A stretch of DNA of 64,000 nt from Chlorogloeopsis sp. ULAP01 (GCF_030381805.1 NZ_JAUDRH010000007.1:1-64000), one strand, 5' to 3'; shown: positions 50,377-61,400, numbered from the stretch's first letter. Numbers and translations: made by a program. The notes: generated from the letters alone by a model not told the origin.

Positions 50377-51891
50377 TTAAATAGGAATAGTAGAAACTTC
50401 AAACCTATATTTTTGCGATCGCTGCATCTGATTGAATAACCTGACACCACCTGGCGTCGGATATTGAGAGTTGATACACGCTAGACAGGTATCCTCAATT
50501 TTAATGTCGATCGCATCAATCAGCCCTTCAAGAGAAAGAAAACGCAGGGACTGAACATTCAATATTTCTGCCATTTGATTCAAGGTTGATGTTGGCAGCA
50601 TACCTGCGTTTAATTGCGCAGCAAATGTAGGTGCAAAAAGTTCTTTTTGGTTTGGAATATCAATACCGTAAAAACAAGGGGACAAGATTGGCGGAGATGC
50701 TATCCTCAAATGAATTTCTTTTGGAGTACACTGCTTTTGCATAAGTTCCAGAATCGCTCGGAGGGTAGTTGCGCGAACTAGACTATCATCTACGATGAAT
50801 ACGCGCTTGTTGTCGATGACGTGAGAGACGAATGAATATTTTTCGTAAGCTTTTTTTGAACGTTCGCGTTCAATAAAGGTTCGTCCACTGTATCGACTAC
50901 TAATAATTCCATCCTTGTGAGGCAGTCCAAGGGCATTGGCATAGGATCTACCTATAATTGATGCCGACTCTGGAACAGAAATGACAACACAATTGCCGTC
51001 AATTTCTTCGCTTTCTCCTACAGCAAGGTTTTCTCCAAGTTTCTCCCGTGCCTGATAAATCGGTATATCCTCGAAAGTCGAAGCAAGATGAGAAAAGTAT
51101 ACAAATTCAAAGAAGCAATGACTTCGTTGAGGAGTAAACAGTTGTGTAGACTTGACCTGTTTCAGATTCTTATGAACGCAGATCAGTTCTCCTGGTTTAA
51201 CCACTTTGATGTTTTTCCCGTATCGCAATAATGCATTGGTTTCACTGGCGAAGAACACAAAACCATCGTCAGTGATTATGTAATGGAGGGGACGAAAGCC
51301 GTGCCGATCGCGATACACTGAAAGATTGCCTTCAGCATCTAGATAAGCACAGTTGAATGCCCCATCAACAGTCCTTTGCATTTGCCGAAATAGATCGCAT
51401 ATGTCCAGCATTAGCTGATTTTCCCGCAGTATGCCGAGATAGAAAGTGAGCGCCTCAGCATCGCTCTCATATTGCAAGTGGAAACCAGCCCGCTCTATCA
51501 GTTCTGTAACCTCCGCATAATTAGTAACATTACCAGCAAAACAAAAAGCGAAGCAGTGAGAAGGATTTTGAGCTTGCCACTCAAAGGGTTGAGCTAATTC
51601 AGGCTCATCCGTTCCACAGGTTGCATAACGTACATGACCAATGACCGCCGTTCCAGAAAAAACATCAGAGAGAGTAAACTGTTCCTTGGCAACCCCCTTA
51701 AACACATCTTTTACTAAGCCATTGGCTTTGAAAGTCTGTAAAGGTCGCCCTTGGTATGGATTGTGGTATGTGATACCAGCGCTCAGTTGCCCACGATGTT
51801 GGAGGGCGGAAAGCCCGTCGATAACGTTCGATATCACATTGTGCAAGCCAGTAAGATCGTAAGCAGCAAATATTCCGCAATTATCTTTCAT
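50377..51891 (-). CDS. PurF-like amidophosphoribosyltransferase paralogue
   Basis: A 504-residue two-domain enzyme. MKDNCGIFAAYD places the Ntn nucleophile at Cys5, giving a 4-residue propeptide, and LQHRGQLSAGITYHN is the glutaminase site (RGQESAGI in typical PurF). The PRPP motif is VFIVDDSLVRATTLRAILE. Fe-S ligand cysteines are in HCFFEFVYFSH, SPCFYGIDIPNQKEL and EDTCLACINSQYPT, as in the oxygen-sensitive B. subtilis-type enzyme. It should make 5-phosphoribosylamine from PRPP and glutamine. The N-terminus differs from the cyanobacterial housekeeping PurF, so this looks like a cluster-specific copy. No purine genes are nearby. Confidence 0.92.
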   Translation of the reverse strand: MKDNCGIFAAYDLTGLHNVISNVIDGLSALQHRGQLSAGITYHNPYQGRPLQTFKANGLVKDVFKGVAKEQFTLSDVFSGTAVIGHVRYATCGTDEPELAQPFEWQAQNPSHCFAFCFAGNVTNYAEVTELIERAGFHLQYESDAEALTFYLGILRENQLMLDICDLFRQMQRTVDGAFNCAYLDAEGNLSVYRDRHGFRPLHYIITDDGFVFFASETNALLRYGKNIKVVKPGELICVHKNLKQVKSTQLFTPQRSHCFFEFVYFSHLASTFEDIPIYQAREKLGENLAVGESEEIDGNCVVISVPESASIIGRSYANALGLPHKDGIISSRYSGRTFIERERSKKAYEKYSFVSHVIDNKRVFIVDDSLVRATTLRAILELMQKQCTPKEIHLRIASPPILSPCFYGIDIPNQKELFAPTFAAQLNAGMLPTSTLNQMAEILNVQSLRFLSLEGLIDAIDIKIEDTCLACINSQYPTPGGVRLFNQMQRSQKYRFEVSTIPI

Positions 51892-52114
51892 GGAGCCTTT
51901 TGAAATTGAAAATAATCACTCGGAAGCTAACGCACCGCCTTGTCAAAGAGGCTGAATGCGCCTTTGAACTTGCCTTTGGTGCAGGATTAAGTTTTCAGTG
52001 ACACCTAACGTCAATCAACGAGCAACTAGGCATAGCTGACGCAAGCGATCGCACAATGTCATATCGATGTAGACAGGCGTTGCATCTGCAAAGTTCAATC
52101 CGCCCAGGCTATAA

Positions 52115-53095
52115 CTAAACTATTGTCCTATGGGATTCATATTCGGTATACTTGCCATCCCAAATACTGAAGTACTTCCATGCCGAGTCAAATAAGACGG
52201 TGACAATATTCTTATCTAATCCAAGAGTTCGGGCGTACTTCTGTGTGACAAACATATTACTTCCAGCTGTTGGCCCGACAAAGAGTTTCTCTTCCCGGAT
52301 CAGCTTTTTCATCATGTTCCAACTGTCATCCCCCGAAACCATTTCAACATCATCAACAAGATCCTCTCGAAGATTTTTGGCTATTTTCCCTGGGCCGAGA
52401 CCCATCAGATTGTGGGGAGAATGTACGAATTCTTGACGATGAAGCTTCGCGTAGAGTGGTGCTGATTGCTCAACCTCGACAGCAACAGTTTTCATGTTTG
52501 GAAATGCGGCTTTTAGTTGCTCGGCAATTCCAGAAAAGGTACCGCCTGTGCCAATGCTACACACAAATAAATCGACTTTCTGATCTAAGGCGCGAAAATA
52601 CTCGACTATCTCAACACCACATTGACACCATGCCCGCCAATTCAATTGGTTGCTTGATTGGTCTAAAAAGTAACTGTTTGGATGTTCGCGGACATACTCG
52701 TGTGCTTTTTGTTCGGCATATTCTAAGAAAGCGTTACTGGGCGTTTCGATAATTTCGGCCCCAAAGGATTGAATTTGAGTTTTGCGCTCTATCGTCATGC
52801 CTGCTGGCATAAAGATAACCACTTTATAACCCTTGAGGCTGCCAATTTGAGCAAGCGCAGCACCACCATTTCCGGTCGAACAGTCCACAAGCGTCATTCC
52901 TGGCTTGATTACACCACAAGCCTCTAACTCATTGATGATATAGTTGAAAACTCGGTCTTTATGACTACCAGTGGGATTTTTAAATTCGCATTTTGCGAAG
53001 ATGTTAGCTGAACCAGGTTCGGCAATATGTTTGATTTGATAGAGATTGGTATTGCCGATGGCATCTAAAACTGAATGTGATACTTTCGAGTTCAT
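52115..53095 (-). CDS. Cysteine-synthase-like PLP beta-substitution enzyme
   Basis: A 326-residue fold-type II PLP enzyme. The PLP Lys is in NPTGSHKDRVFNYI, the phosphate cradle is CSIGTGGTFSGI, and STGNGGAALAQIGSLKGYKV matches the substrate-loop region of O-acetylserine sulfhydrylase (SxGNxG). Relatives replace the beta-leaving group of O-acetyl- or O-phosphoserine with sulfide or another nucleophile, as SbnA or beta-substituted-alanine synthases do. It overlaps the phosphoribosyltransferase gene by 4 bases, so the two are coupled. It is followed by the PurF-like gene after a 223-base gap. It could build an unusual beta-substituted amino acid for the NRPS. Confidence 0.88.
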   Translation of the reverse strand: MNSKVSHSVLDAIGNTNLYQIKHIAEPGSANIFAKCEFKNPTGSHKDRVFNYIINELEACGVIKPGMTLVDCSTGNGGAALAQIGSLKGYKVVIFMPAGMTIERKTQIQSFGAEIIETPSNAFLEYAEQKAHEYVREHPNSYFLDQSSNQLNWRAWCQCGVEIVEYFRALDQKVDLFVCSIGTGGTFSGIAEQLKAAFPNMKTVAVEVEQSAPLYAKLHRQEFVHSPHNLMGLGPGKIAKNLREDLVDDVEMVSGDDSWNMMKKLIREEKLFVGPTAGSNMFVTQKYARTLGLDKNIVTVLFDSAWKYFSIWDGKYTEYESHRTIV

Positions 53096-53685
53096 TGTGC
53101 GGTTTGTAGATGGGTAATCTTGTTTGTCAGAACTTTCGTGCGATGCGTGAGTGGATCTATGGAAATTTGAATTAGTGATTTTACTGGCAGGTTATACTTT
53201 GCTTGTATTTTTTTAACTCCGCCATAGTCGACCTTTTCCACTGCAACGAGTATTTCAACAACTTTCGCACCAGCTTTGTTGACTGCTTCTATGAGTGCAG
53301 CAAGTGTGCCTCCAGTGCTGATGGTGTCATCAACTATAACTACTCGATCACCGGGGGAAATACCGTTCATGTATAGATTTCCGGTGAAATACTCGGATTT
53401 AATTGGTACTACTAAAGAATTGATTAAATCATAGTTGTACCATCTAGCTACAGCAAGCGGCAGCTTTTTTTCTAAGCAAATAGCAGCACCGAGAATCGCC
53501 CCTTTATCTTCCTCAACGAGTATTTTATTGGCAACGAATTCGCCGATTTTACATAACCTGTTTCGTGCTTCGATCAGTACATCGGGTCGCAATGCAGGCT
53601 GTTGATCGGTGAACTCATTAATAGTTGTGTAATGAGTACCGCTTTTTACGGTTGGTGCGTTTTCATAAACCTGTTCAAGAAGCAT
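53092..53685 (-). CDS. Phosphoribosyltransferase (type I, PRPP-binding)
   Basis: A 197-residue protein with the PRPP motif DRVVIVDDTISTGGTLAALI (VVDDxxxTGGT), as in adenine, orotate and xanthine phosphoribosyltransferases. GAILGAAICLEKKLPLAVAR fits the hood and flexible-loop region. Two starts are possible; the ATG at 53685 is preferred because AAGGAAGG lies 8 bases upstream, while one at 53718 has none. It overlaps the cysteine-synthase-like gene by 4 bases and follows the NRPS. It could attach or remove a phosphoribosyl group on a base or amine. Its presence next to a PurF homologue is notable. Confidence 0.85.
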   Translation of the reverse strand: MLLEQVYENAPTVKSGTHYTTINEFTDQQPALRPDVLIEARNRLCKIGEFVANKILVEEDKGAILGAAICLEKKLPLAVARWYNYDLINSLVVPIKSEYFTGNLYMNGISPGDRVVIVDDTISTGGTLAALIEAVNKAGAKVVEILVAVEKVDYGGVKKIQAKYNLPVKSLIQISIDPLTHRTKVLTNKITHLQTAQ

Positions 53686-53773
53686 ATTTATAGCCTTCCT
53701 TTTCTCAATTTGTGTCATCCGATTTTGGATTGACCCTACGGATAAATCCGAGGGCTTGAAGATTTTGGAATAG

Positions 53774-56700
53774 TCAATCGCAACGGGAAGCGATCGCCAT
53801 TGACAATTCCGACAGGTGCAGATCGGGATTAGTAACAATATTTTTCAGCAAGGTCTGAAAATATCTCGCCATCCGGGCGATGGTAGCGGGATTGAAGAGG
53901 TCAGAATTGTATTCAAAACTGCCATTCAGCCCCTCTGGTTCTTCTGATAAATCGAGCGTTAAATCACGCTTAACTATCCCGCTATCGACTTCGATTTGTT
54001 TCAAGGTTAACCCTGAAAACTCTAGGAAAGGTTTAGGAGTATTCTGAAAGACGAACATTACCTGAAACAGTGGTACACGTTTTATATACCGCTCTGGTTG
54101 CAATTCCTCCTCCAGCTTCTCCAAAGGCAAATCTTGGTGGTCATAAGCTCCCAGGGTTACCTCACGTACCCGACTCAGTAGCTCCCGAAAACTGGGATTG
54201 CCTGATAGGTCGGTGCGAAGTACCAGCGTGTTAGTAAAGAAGCCAATCAGTCCTTCAATCTCGGTTCGGTTGCGGTTGGCGATTGGCGATCCCACCAGAA
54301 TGTCATCCAGCCCGGTGTAGTGGTAGAGCAATATCTTAAACACTGTCAACAGTGTTATGAACAAAGTCACCCCTTCTTTGTGGCTGAGAAGCTTGAGTTT
54401 CTCCGTTAGCAGCTTAGGTAGCACCAACGATTGTATTGAGCCTTGAAAGGTTGGTACTGCTGGTCGAGGTCGGTCGGTGGGCAATTCCAGTACAGGAAGG
54501 CTGCCACTAAGGTGCTGTTTCCAATAGAAAAGTAGAGCTTCTAGAACTTCACCTTGTAGCCACTGTCGCTGCCAAACAGCAAAGTCTGCATACTGAATTG
54601 AGGGTTCAGGAAGGGGCGAAGGCTTGCCAGTACAGAAGGCTTCGTAGAGTACTGCTATTTCTTGAAACAAAACCCCTATAGACCAACCATCGCTGACGAT
54701 GTGGTGCATTGTCAAGAGCAACACATACTCCTCATCGTCCAACCACAGCAAGGTAGTTCGCAACAATGGGTCTCGCTCTAGAGCAAAGGGCTGCTGTGCT
54801 TCCTTAATAGCGAGTTGCTGAACTTGGATCTCCCGCTCAGGCTCAGGTAATTTTTGGAGATCTACTATTGGCAGTGTCTGGCTCAAGTTCTGGGTAATCA
54901 CCTGAATCAGTTGCCCATCTACAACAGTAAAGTTGGTTCTTAGAGCTTCGTGACGCCTAAGGATTTCGTCAAAGCTCTGCTTGAGGGCTACTACATTTAG
55001 ACGTCCCTGGATGTGAATGGCAGCAGCAATGTTATAAAGAGAGTTACCAGGTTGCAACTGTTCAAGAAACCAAAGTCTAGCTTGAGCAAAAGACATAGGG
55101 ATGTCTTTATCAAGTGCCATGGGTAATAACGGGAGGTCTACTGTAGATTGCCCGCTTCTGCGCACCGTCTGAATACACTCAGCCAGTCCGGCAACTGTGG
55201 GAGCTTTAAACAAGCTACGCAATGGCAATTCCACTTTTAAGTTTGTCTGCACTTGTGAGATGAGTTGCGTTGCTAGTAAGGAATGTCCGCCTAGTTCAAA
55301 GAAGTTGTCGTGAATGCCAACTTTCTCAATACCCAAAATATTGGTCCAGATACCTGCTAACATCTCCTCAATCGGATTTCGAGGGGTTACAAAAGTGAGT
55401 TCTCGTTCGGGAACAGCCATCTCAGGTGCTGGTAGGGCGCGACGATCTACCTTGCCATTAGGCGTCAGCGGTAAAGTGTCTAGCATCACAAAGGAAGAAG
55501 GTACCATGTATTCTGGTAGCTTCTGTTTCAGGAAGCGGCGCAAATCACTAATTGTTGGTGTTGGCTGCTGATGCAGGACAAGGTAGGCTACTAACCGCTT
55601 ATTTCCAGGAATATCTTCTCTGGCAACAACTATAGTCTCTTGCACAGCTGGGTGTTGACTCAGCACAATCTCAATTTCACCTAACTCGATGCGGAAGCCA
55701 CGAATTTTTACCTGATGGTCTAGTCGCCCAATATATTCAAGATTTCCATCAGGTAAATAGCGTACTAGATCGCCAGTTTTATAAAGACGTGACTCTAGCT
55801 CGCTACTAAACGGGTTACGAATGAACTTTTGTGCAGTTAACTCGGAACGGTTAAGGTAGCCACGGGCTAATCCCTCACCACTGATATATAATTCACCTGG
55901 AATTCCAATGGGTACGGGTTTGAGATCACGGTCTAAAACATAAACTTGGGTATTGGTAATGGGACGACCGATGGATACTACACTATCCTCTGGTTTCACC
56001 AAAGCAAATGTAGAATAGGTCGTGTCTTCCGAAGGCCCATAAAGATTGAAGATCTGTTGTACACTACTATGTTTATACAGCAGCTGTACAAGCTTTTTCG
56101 CAAGAGGTTCACCCGCTAAATTTATAGTGCGTACAGAAGTAGGTATGGCATTTAATCTTAGTAATTCAGCTATTGCAGAAGGAACTGTATTAATTAGAGT
56201 GACTTCTTCCTTGGCAGGTAAATTTGGAAGATGTAAAACGTTGTTTGCCAGAATTGCTTTACCTCCCCAGCAAAGAGGTGCAAATAACTCAAAGATAGAC
56301 AAATCAAAGCAGATGGAAGTTGCTGCTAAAACCCCAGCTAGATCCTTGTCAGTAAATACCTGTCTTGCCCAATCTAGAAAGGCTACCGTACTGTGATGTT
56401 CAATTACAACAGCTTTGGGTTTACCTGTAGAGCCGGAAGTGTAAAGTACGTAGGCATTGTGTGAAGATAGCACTTGAGTATTGGGGTTATCCTCACTTTC
56501 TTGATGGATAGTTTTCCAGTCAGTATCTAGATAGACGACTTGTGCCGAATGCTGGGGAAATTTGGCAAGTATTTGTGTTTGGGTAAGCAGTATTGGGGCT
56601 TGGGCATCTTGCAACATGAATGCCAAGCGTTCTTGGGGATAGCTAGGATCAAGGGGAATATAAGCACCGCCAGCTTTGAGAATACCTAATAGACCTATAA

Positions 56701-58405
56701 TCATCTGAAGCGATCGCTCAACACATATACCTACCCGTACCTCTGGTTGAACACCTACTTTCTCCAGGTAATGGGCTAGTTGATTGGCGCGTTTATTCAA
56801 ATCTCGGTAGGTAATTTGCTCGTCTTTGCAAACCATGGCAATGGCATCAGGAGTTCGCTCTACTTGTGCTTCAAATAATTGATGGATACACTTTTGTCGA
56901 GGATATTCTTTGTGGGTATGATTCCACTCCACCAAAATTTGATGCTGTTCGGCTAATGTCAGCAAAGGCAAATCTGATAAACGCTGGTTTGGGCAAGCAA
57001 CCATTCCTGCCAATAAAGTTTGAAAATGCCCTGTCATTCGTCCAATAGTGCTGGCATCAAATAAGTCTGTATTGTATTCCCAGCAACCTTCTATGCCGTT
57101 GGCTGTCTCGGAAATATCGAGTGTCAAGTCAAACTTCGCTGTTCCACTGTCAATTTCTAATGGACTTAATTTCAAACCAGAAAAATCCAGGGCAGGCATA
57201 GGAGTATTCTGAAGGGCGAACATTACCTGAAATAGAGGTGTATAGCTGGTGTTCCGCTCTGGTTGCAAAGTTTCCACCAGTTTCTCAAAGGGTAGATCCT
57301 GATGATTGTGGGCTTCTAAAACCATCTGGCGCACCCGACAAAGCAGTTCTCTAAAGGTAGGGTTCCCTGCCAAATCTGTACGCAATACTAATGTATTGAT
57401 AAACAAGCCAATTAAATTTTCAATTTCCGCATGGTTACGGTTAGCAACCGGAGAACCGACAAGAATGTCTTCCTGCCCTGTATAACGGTAAAGCAAGATT
57501 TTGAAAGCTGCCAGTAGAGTCATAAATAAGGTGACCCCTTCTTGCTGGCAGAGATGCTTGATTTGCTCAGAAAGAGGCTTTGGCAGCACAAACCCCTGCC
57601 TTGCTCCGCGAAAAGTCTGAATCGCAGCCCGCGATCGGTCAGTGGGCAACTGGAGTACAGGGAGATTTCCACTCAGCTGTTGCTTCCAGTAGGCAAGTAG
57701 CTCTGATAATACCTCGCCTTGCAACCAATCTCGCTGCCAAACAGCAAAGTCTGCATATTGAATGGAGAGTGGAGGAAGTGGTACAGACTTGTGGTGAGAA
57801 AAAGCATCATAAAGCGCTGCTAACTCCCGCAGCAACACTCCTAGAGACCAGCCATCGGAGACAATATGATGCATTGTCAACAGAAGTATATGTTCCTGTG
57901 GCGATACGCACAAAAGTTTAGCACGCAACAGCGGCCCCTGTGTCAAATCAAAAGGTTTTTGGGCTTCTTCAGTCGCCAATTGCAAAGTTTTTGTTTCTCG
58001 CTCGCTTTCAGGTAAATCCTGGAGATCTATCGTCGGCAACACTAAAGTAAGAGCCGAGTGAACCACTTGCACTGGTTGCTGGTCTACGATCATAAATGTA
58101 GTTCGCAAGACTTCATGACGCCGCACGATTTCGTGGATGCTATGCTCTAGTGCCGCCACATTCAACTGACCATTGAGACGGATAGCAGCTGGAATGTTGT
58201 ATGCCGAACTTTGGGGCTGTAATTGCTGGAGAAACCACAGTCTTTGTTGAGCAAATGAAAGAAGCGCTGTATCTGAGTTTTCTCGTGGGGAAATTGTTTG
58301 TGTTTTGTCTAGTTCAACCCCCTCCTCTTCTAAAAAGTAGGCGAGAAGTTCTAGTTTGTCTTTTAATGACGGATTTTGCTCTGAGAAGTTTTGAAAGTCT
58401 TTCAT
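53774..58405 (-). CDS. NRPS module C-A-PCP-C, predicted to load alanine
   Basis: A 1543-residue synthetase. Condensation domain 1 (residues about 45-480) has HHIVSDGW near 178. The adenylation domain (about 500-1000) has YTSGSTGKPKAV near 657, GELYISGEGLARGYL and NGKVDRRALP. Carrier Ser lies in GGHSLLATQ near 1040. Condensation domain 2 (about 1095-1535) has HHIVSDGW near 1235 and then ends at LSELSMAIASRCD. There is no thioesterase or reductase. Reading the A-domain pocket against GrsA gives D-L-F-N-N-A-L-T-Y, which I recall as the alanine code of microcystin McyA. It overlaps the upstream synthetase by 4 bases. The terminal C domain should act on a free nucleophile or a trans partner. Confidence 0.93.
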   Translation of the reverse strand: MKDFQNFSEQNPSLKDKLELLAYFLEEEGVELDKTQTISPRENSDTALLSFAQQRLWFLQQLQPQSSAYNIPAAIRLNGQLNVAALEHSIHEIVRRHEVLRTTFMIVDQQPVQVVHSALTLVLPTIDLQDLPESERETKTLQLATEEAQKPFDLTQGPLLRAKLLCVSPQEHILLLTMHHIVSDGWSLGVLLRELAALYDAFSHHKSVPLPPLSIQYADFAVWQRDWLQGEVLSELLAYWKQQLSGNLPVLQLPTDRSRAAIQTFRGARQGFVLPKPLSEQIKHLCQQEGVTLFMTLLAAFKILLYRYTGQEDILVGSPVANRNHAEIENLIGLFINTLVLRTDLAGNPTFRELLCRVRQMVLEAHNHQDLPFEKLVETLQPERNTSYTPLFQVMFALQNTPMPALDFSGLKLSPLEIDSGTAKFDLTLDISETANGIEGCWEYNTDLFDASTIGRMTGHFQTLLAGMVACPNQRLSDLPLLTLAEQHQILVEWNHTHKEYPRQKCIHQLFEAQVERTPDAIAMVCKDEQITYRDLNKRANQLAHYLEKVGVQPEVRVGICVERSLQMIIGLLGILKAGGAYIPLDPSYPQERLAFMLQDAQAPILLTQTQILAKFPQHSAQVVYLDTDWKTIHQESEDNPNTQVLSSHNAYVLYTSGSTGKPKAVVIEHHSTVAFLDWARQVFTDKDLAGVLAATSICFDLSIFELFAPLCWGGKAILANNVLHLPNLPAKEEVTLINTVPSAIAELLRLNAIPTSVRTINLAGEPLAKKLVQLLYKHSSVQQIFNLYGPSEDTTYSTFALVKPEDSVVSIGRPITNTQVYVLDRDLKPVPIGIPGELYISGEGLARGYLNRSELTAQKFIRNPFSSELESRLYKTGDLVRYLPDGNLEYIGRLDHQVKIRGFRIELGEIEIVLSQHPAVQETIVVAREDIPGNKRLVAYLVLHQQPTPTISDLRRFLKQKLPEYMVPSSFVMLDTLPLTPNGKVDRRALPAPEMAVPERELTFVTPRNPIEEMLAGIWTNILGIEKVGIHDNFFELGGHSLLATQLISQVQTNLKVELPLRSLFKAPTVAGLAECIQTVRRSGQSTVDLPLLPMALDKDIPMSFAQARLWFLEQLQPGNSLYNIAAAIHIQGRLNVVALKQSFDEILRRHEALRTNFTVVDGQLIQVITQNLSQTLPIVDLQKLPEPEREIQVQQLAIKEAQQPFALERDPLLRTTLLWLDDEEYVLLLTMHHIVSDGWSIGVLFQEIAVLYEAFCTGKPSPLPEPSIQYADFAVWQRQWLQGEVLEALLFYWKQHLSGSLPVLELPTDRPRPAVPTFQGSIQSLVLPKLLTEKLKLLSHKEGVTLFITLLTVFKILLYHYTGLDDILVGSPIANRNRTEIEGLIGFFTNTLVLRTDLSGNPSFRELLSRVREVTLGAYDHQDLPLEKLEEELQPERYIKRVPLFQVMFVFQNTPKPFLEFSGLTLKQIEVDSGIVKRDLTLDLSEEPEGLNGSFEYNSDLFNPATIARMARYFQTLLKNIVTNPDLHLSELSMAIASRCD

Positions 58406-61400
58406 GTGTTGCCTGTTTCCTGTTTCTTTTGCTGAAGCCTTGCTCTTACATCATTGGCTGACATAGCATTGATTTTCTGGAAAACCTGAGCAATTTTTTC
58501 CATCTGTCCTGGCTTTGTTTCCTGAGCAATTAAAAGTTGTGCCAGCTTCGCTACGGTATTTGCTTCAAAAAGGCTTTGCAGGGGTAGTTCTACCCGGAAA
58601 ATGTCTCTTAGTCGGGAGATGATTTGAATAGCTAATAAAGAGTTTCCTCCCAACTCAAAGAAAGTATTGTAAATACCTACACGTTCAACTGGAAGAATTC
58701 CGCACCAAATCGCAGCTAATATTTCTTCAAGTGCAGTACGGGGGGGAACAAAACTTTCACTTTGCTCAAGGCTGGTAGCATCCGGTGTCGGCAGTGCGCT
58801 GTAGTCTAATTTACCATTTGGTGACCGTGGTAGTTGCGGCATGGTGACGAAAGCACTGGGAAGCATATAGTCTGGCAAATAACGAGACAAATATATGCGC
58901 AGGCTTTCATTTTGGTGCAGATTAATTGCACCTAGTTTATGTACTACATAGACGACTAAATACTGGGCGGATAATTTATCACTTAGGTGATTGCGTACAC
59001 ATACAGCAGCTTCCGCAATACTTGGATGGCGACGCAACAGAGTTTCAATTTCTCCAAGTTCCAGACGGAAGCCACGAATTTTGACTTGTTCGTCAAGGCG
59101 ACCAAGAAATTCGATGTTACCGTTGGCTAAATAACGAGCTAAGTCACCAGTTTTGTAAATTCTAGAGACGCGATTAATTGCCTCTCTACAAGATATAAAA
59201 GGATTGGGTATAAATTTCTCAGCAGTTAGATCTGGGTTGTTCAAATAACCACGCGCCAAGCCAGCACCACCAACATATAATTCACCCGGTACACCAATCG
59301 GAACTGGTTGCAAATGCTTGTCTAGGATATACACTTGCTGGTTAGCGATCGCCTTACCGATGGCAATTACTGATGAGTGCGGTTCTACTTTCCAGGTTGT
59401 AGCATCAATAGATACTTCTGTGGGGCCGTAGCAGTTGTGGAGTTCCACACCATTGAGACGAGCAAAGAAGCGATCGCGCACTTGCATGGGTAAGGCTTCG
59501 CCGCCACAGGTAACGTAGCGCAGTGTGGTACAAGCTTCTAAGCCCGGTTCTTCTAAAACTAGTTGCAGCATGGCAGGAACAAAGTCCACAAGTGTAATTT
59601 GCTCTTGTGCCATCACCCGAACCAGATAATTGGGTTCCTGATGACCACCTGGTCGTGCGATGACTAGACGCGCCCCAGACAGCAATGCCCCGAAAATTTC
59701 CCAAACCGCAACGTCAAAACTAAAGGAGGTTTTCTGTAAAATCCTGTCAGATGAGGTGAGTTGATAATGCTCTATACCCCAAAGCAAGCGATTCACAATT
59801 CCCTGATGAGGAATCATCACTCCTTTTGGTTGCCCTGTCGAACCAGAAGTGTAGATGACATATGCCAGGTGAGCAGGGGTAATATTTGTAGTTGGGTAGT
59901 CTGCACTTTCTTGGGCAATAATTTCCCAGCCAGTATCCAGGTAAATCACCTTGGCTGTATGTTCTGGCAGATTGGTGACAAGCTTTTGTTGAGTCAACAA
60001 AATAGTTGTCTGACTGTCCTCCAGCATAAAGGCTAGTCGTGCTTGAGGATAGCTGGGATCGAGAGGTACATAGGCACCGCCAGCTTTGAGAATACCCAGC
60101 ACCCCAATTATCATCTCTAAAGAGCGCTTCATGCAGATTCCTACCAGCGTGTCAGCGTCTACACCTAGCGACTTTAAGTAATGGGCTAGTTGATTAGCCC
60201 GACTGTCCAATTCGCGGTAAGTTAATTGTTGCTTTTCAAACATCACCGCGATCGCCTGAGGGGTACGCTCCACCTGAGCCGCAAACAACTCGTGGAGGCA
60301 TTTTTGGGGATAGTCTGTCTGAGTGCGGTTCCACTCTCTTAACAACTGATGGCTTTCGGTTGATGTCAATAACGGCAAAGTTGAAATACACTGGGCTGGA
60401 TTGGCAACGATACTTTCTAGTAAGGTTTGGTAATGACCTGCCATGCGGGAGATAGTTTCGGCTGCAAACAAGTCTGTATTGTATTCCCAGGATGCTGCTA
60501 GTTCTCCATTCACTTCTGCCATTGTCAGTGTTAAATCGAACAGAGCTACCCGTTGTTCCAATCCTAAAGACTCCATTTCCAGTTCACCCAGATGCATCCG
60601 CGCCCCTGTCTCGCCTAAAGCAAAGCCTGCCAAGCTTTCTTGATTTTGCAGATGGGCTTTTTCCAAAACGAACATAGTTTGGAATATGGGCGATCGCCTG
60701 GAGTCCCTGACTGCTTGTAGTCGTTCTACCAAAAGGGCAAAGGGATAGTCTTGGTGTTCAAAGGCATCAAGAACAGTTTGCCGCATTTGATCCAAAAATG
60801 CCTTGAAGTTAGGATTTCCAGAAAGATTCCCTCGCAGTACCACGGGATTAACAAAGTAACCTACCAATCCAGACAAATCTGAGCGACTTCGTCCTGCTGT
60901 GGGGGAGCCTACCAAAATATCTTCTTGACCTGTATAGCGGTAAAGAAGTACCTGAAAAGCAGCCAGCAAGGTCATGTAGAGAGTCGCTCCTTGACTGCGA
61001 CTCAAAGTCTGAAGTTTCTGGGTTAGATCAGCATTTAACTTCCAAGGTACTGTTGCACCTCGATCAGTTTGAATTGCTGGTCGTGGTTTGTCTGTAGATA
61101 AATTTAATATTGGTAAATCACCAGCTAGTTGTCTTTGCCAATAAGCCCAAAGTTTCTCTCCTTTTGGACTAGCTAGCATTTGTGCTGTAGCGTGAGTATA
61201 GTCTGTGTAATCTAGTGGCAGTCTAGCTAGAGATACGGAGATACCATTTGTTTTTGCTTGGTAGAATATTCCTAGCTCCTGGGCGAGGACTGCTAAAGAC
61301 CAGAAATCTACGACGATATGATGTACAGCCAGCAAGAGAATGTGTTCTACCTCCGACTGTGCGAACAGATGTACACGCATGAGCGGCCCTTGCTCCAAGT

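Noticed and set aside
53092..53838. Upstream extension of the phosphoribosyltransferase into the NRPS 3' end
   Set aside because: The extra residues overlap the NRPS coding end and the internal ATG at 53685 has a good ribosome site.
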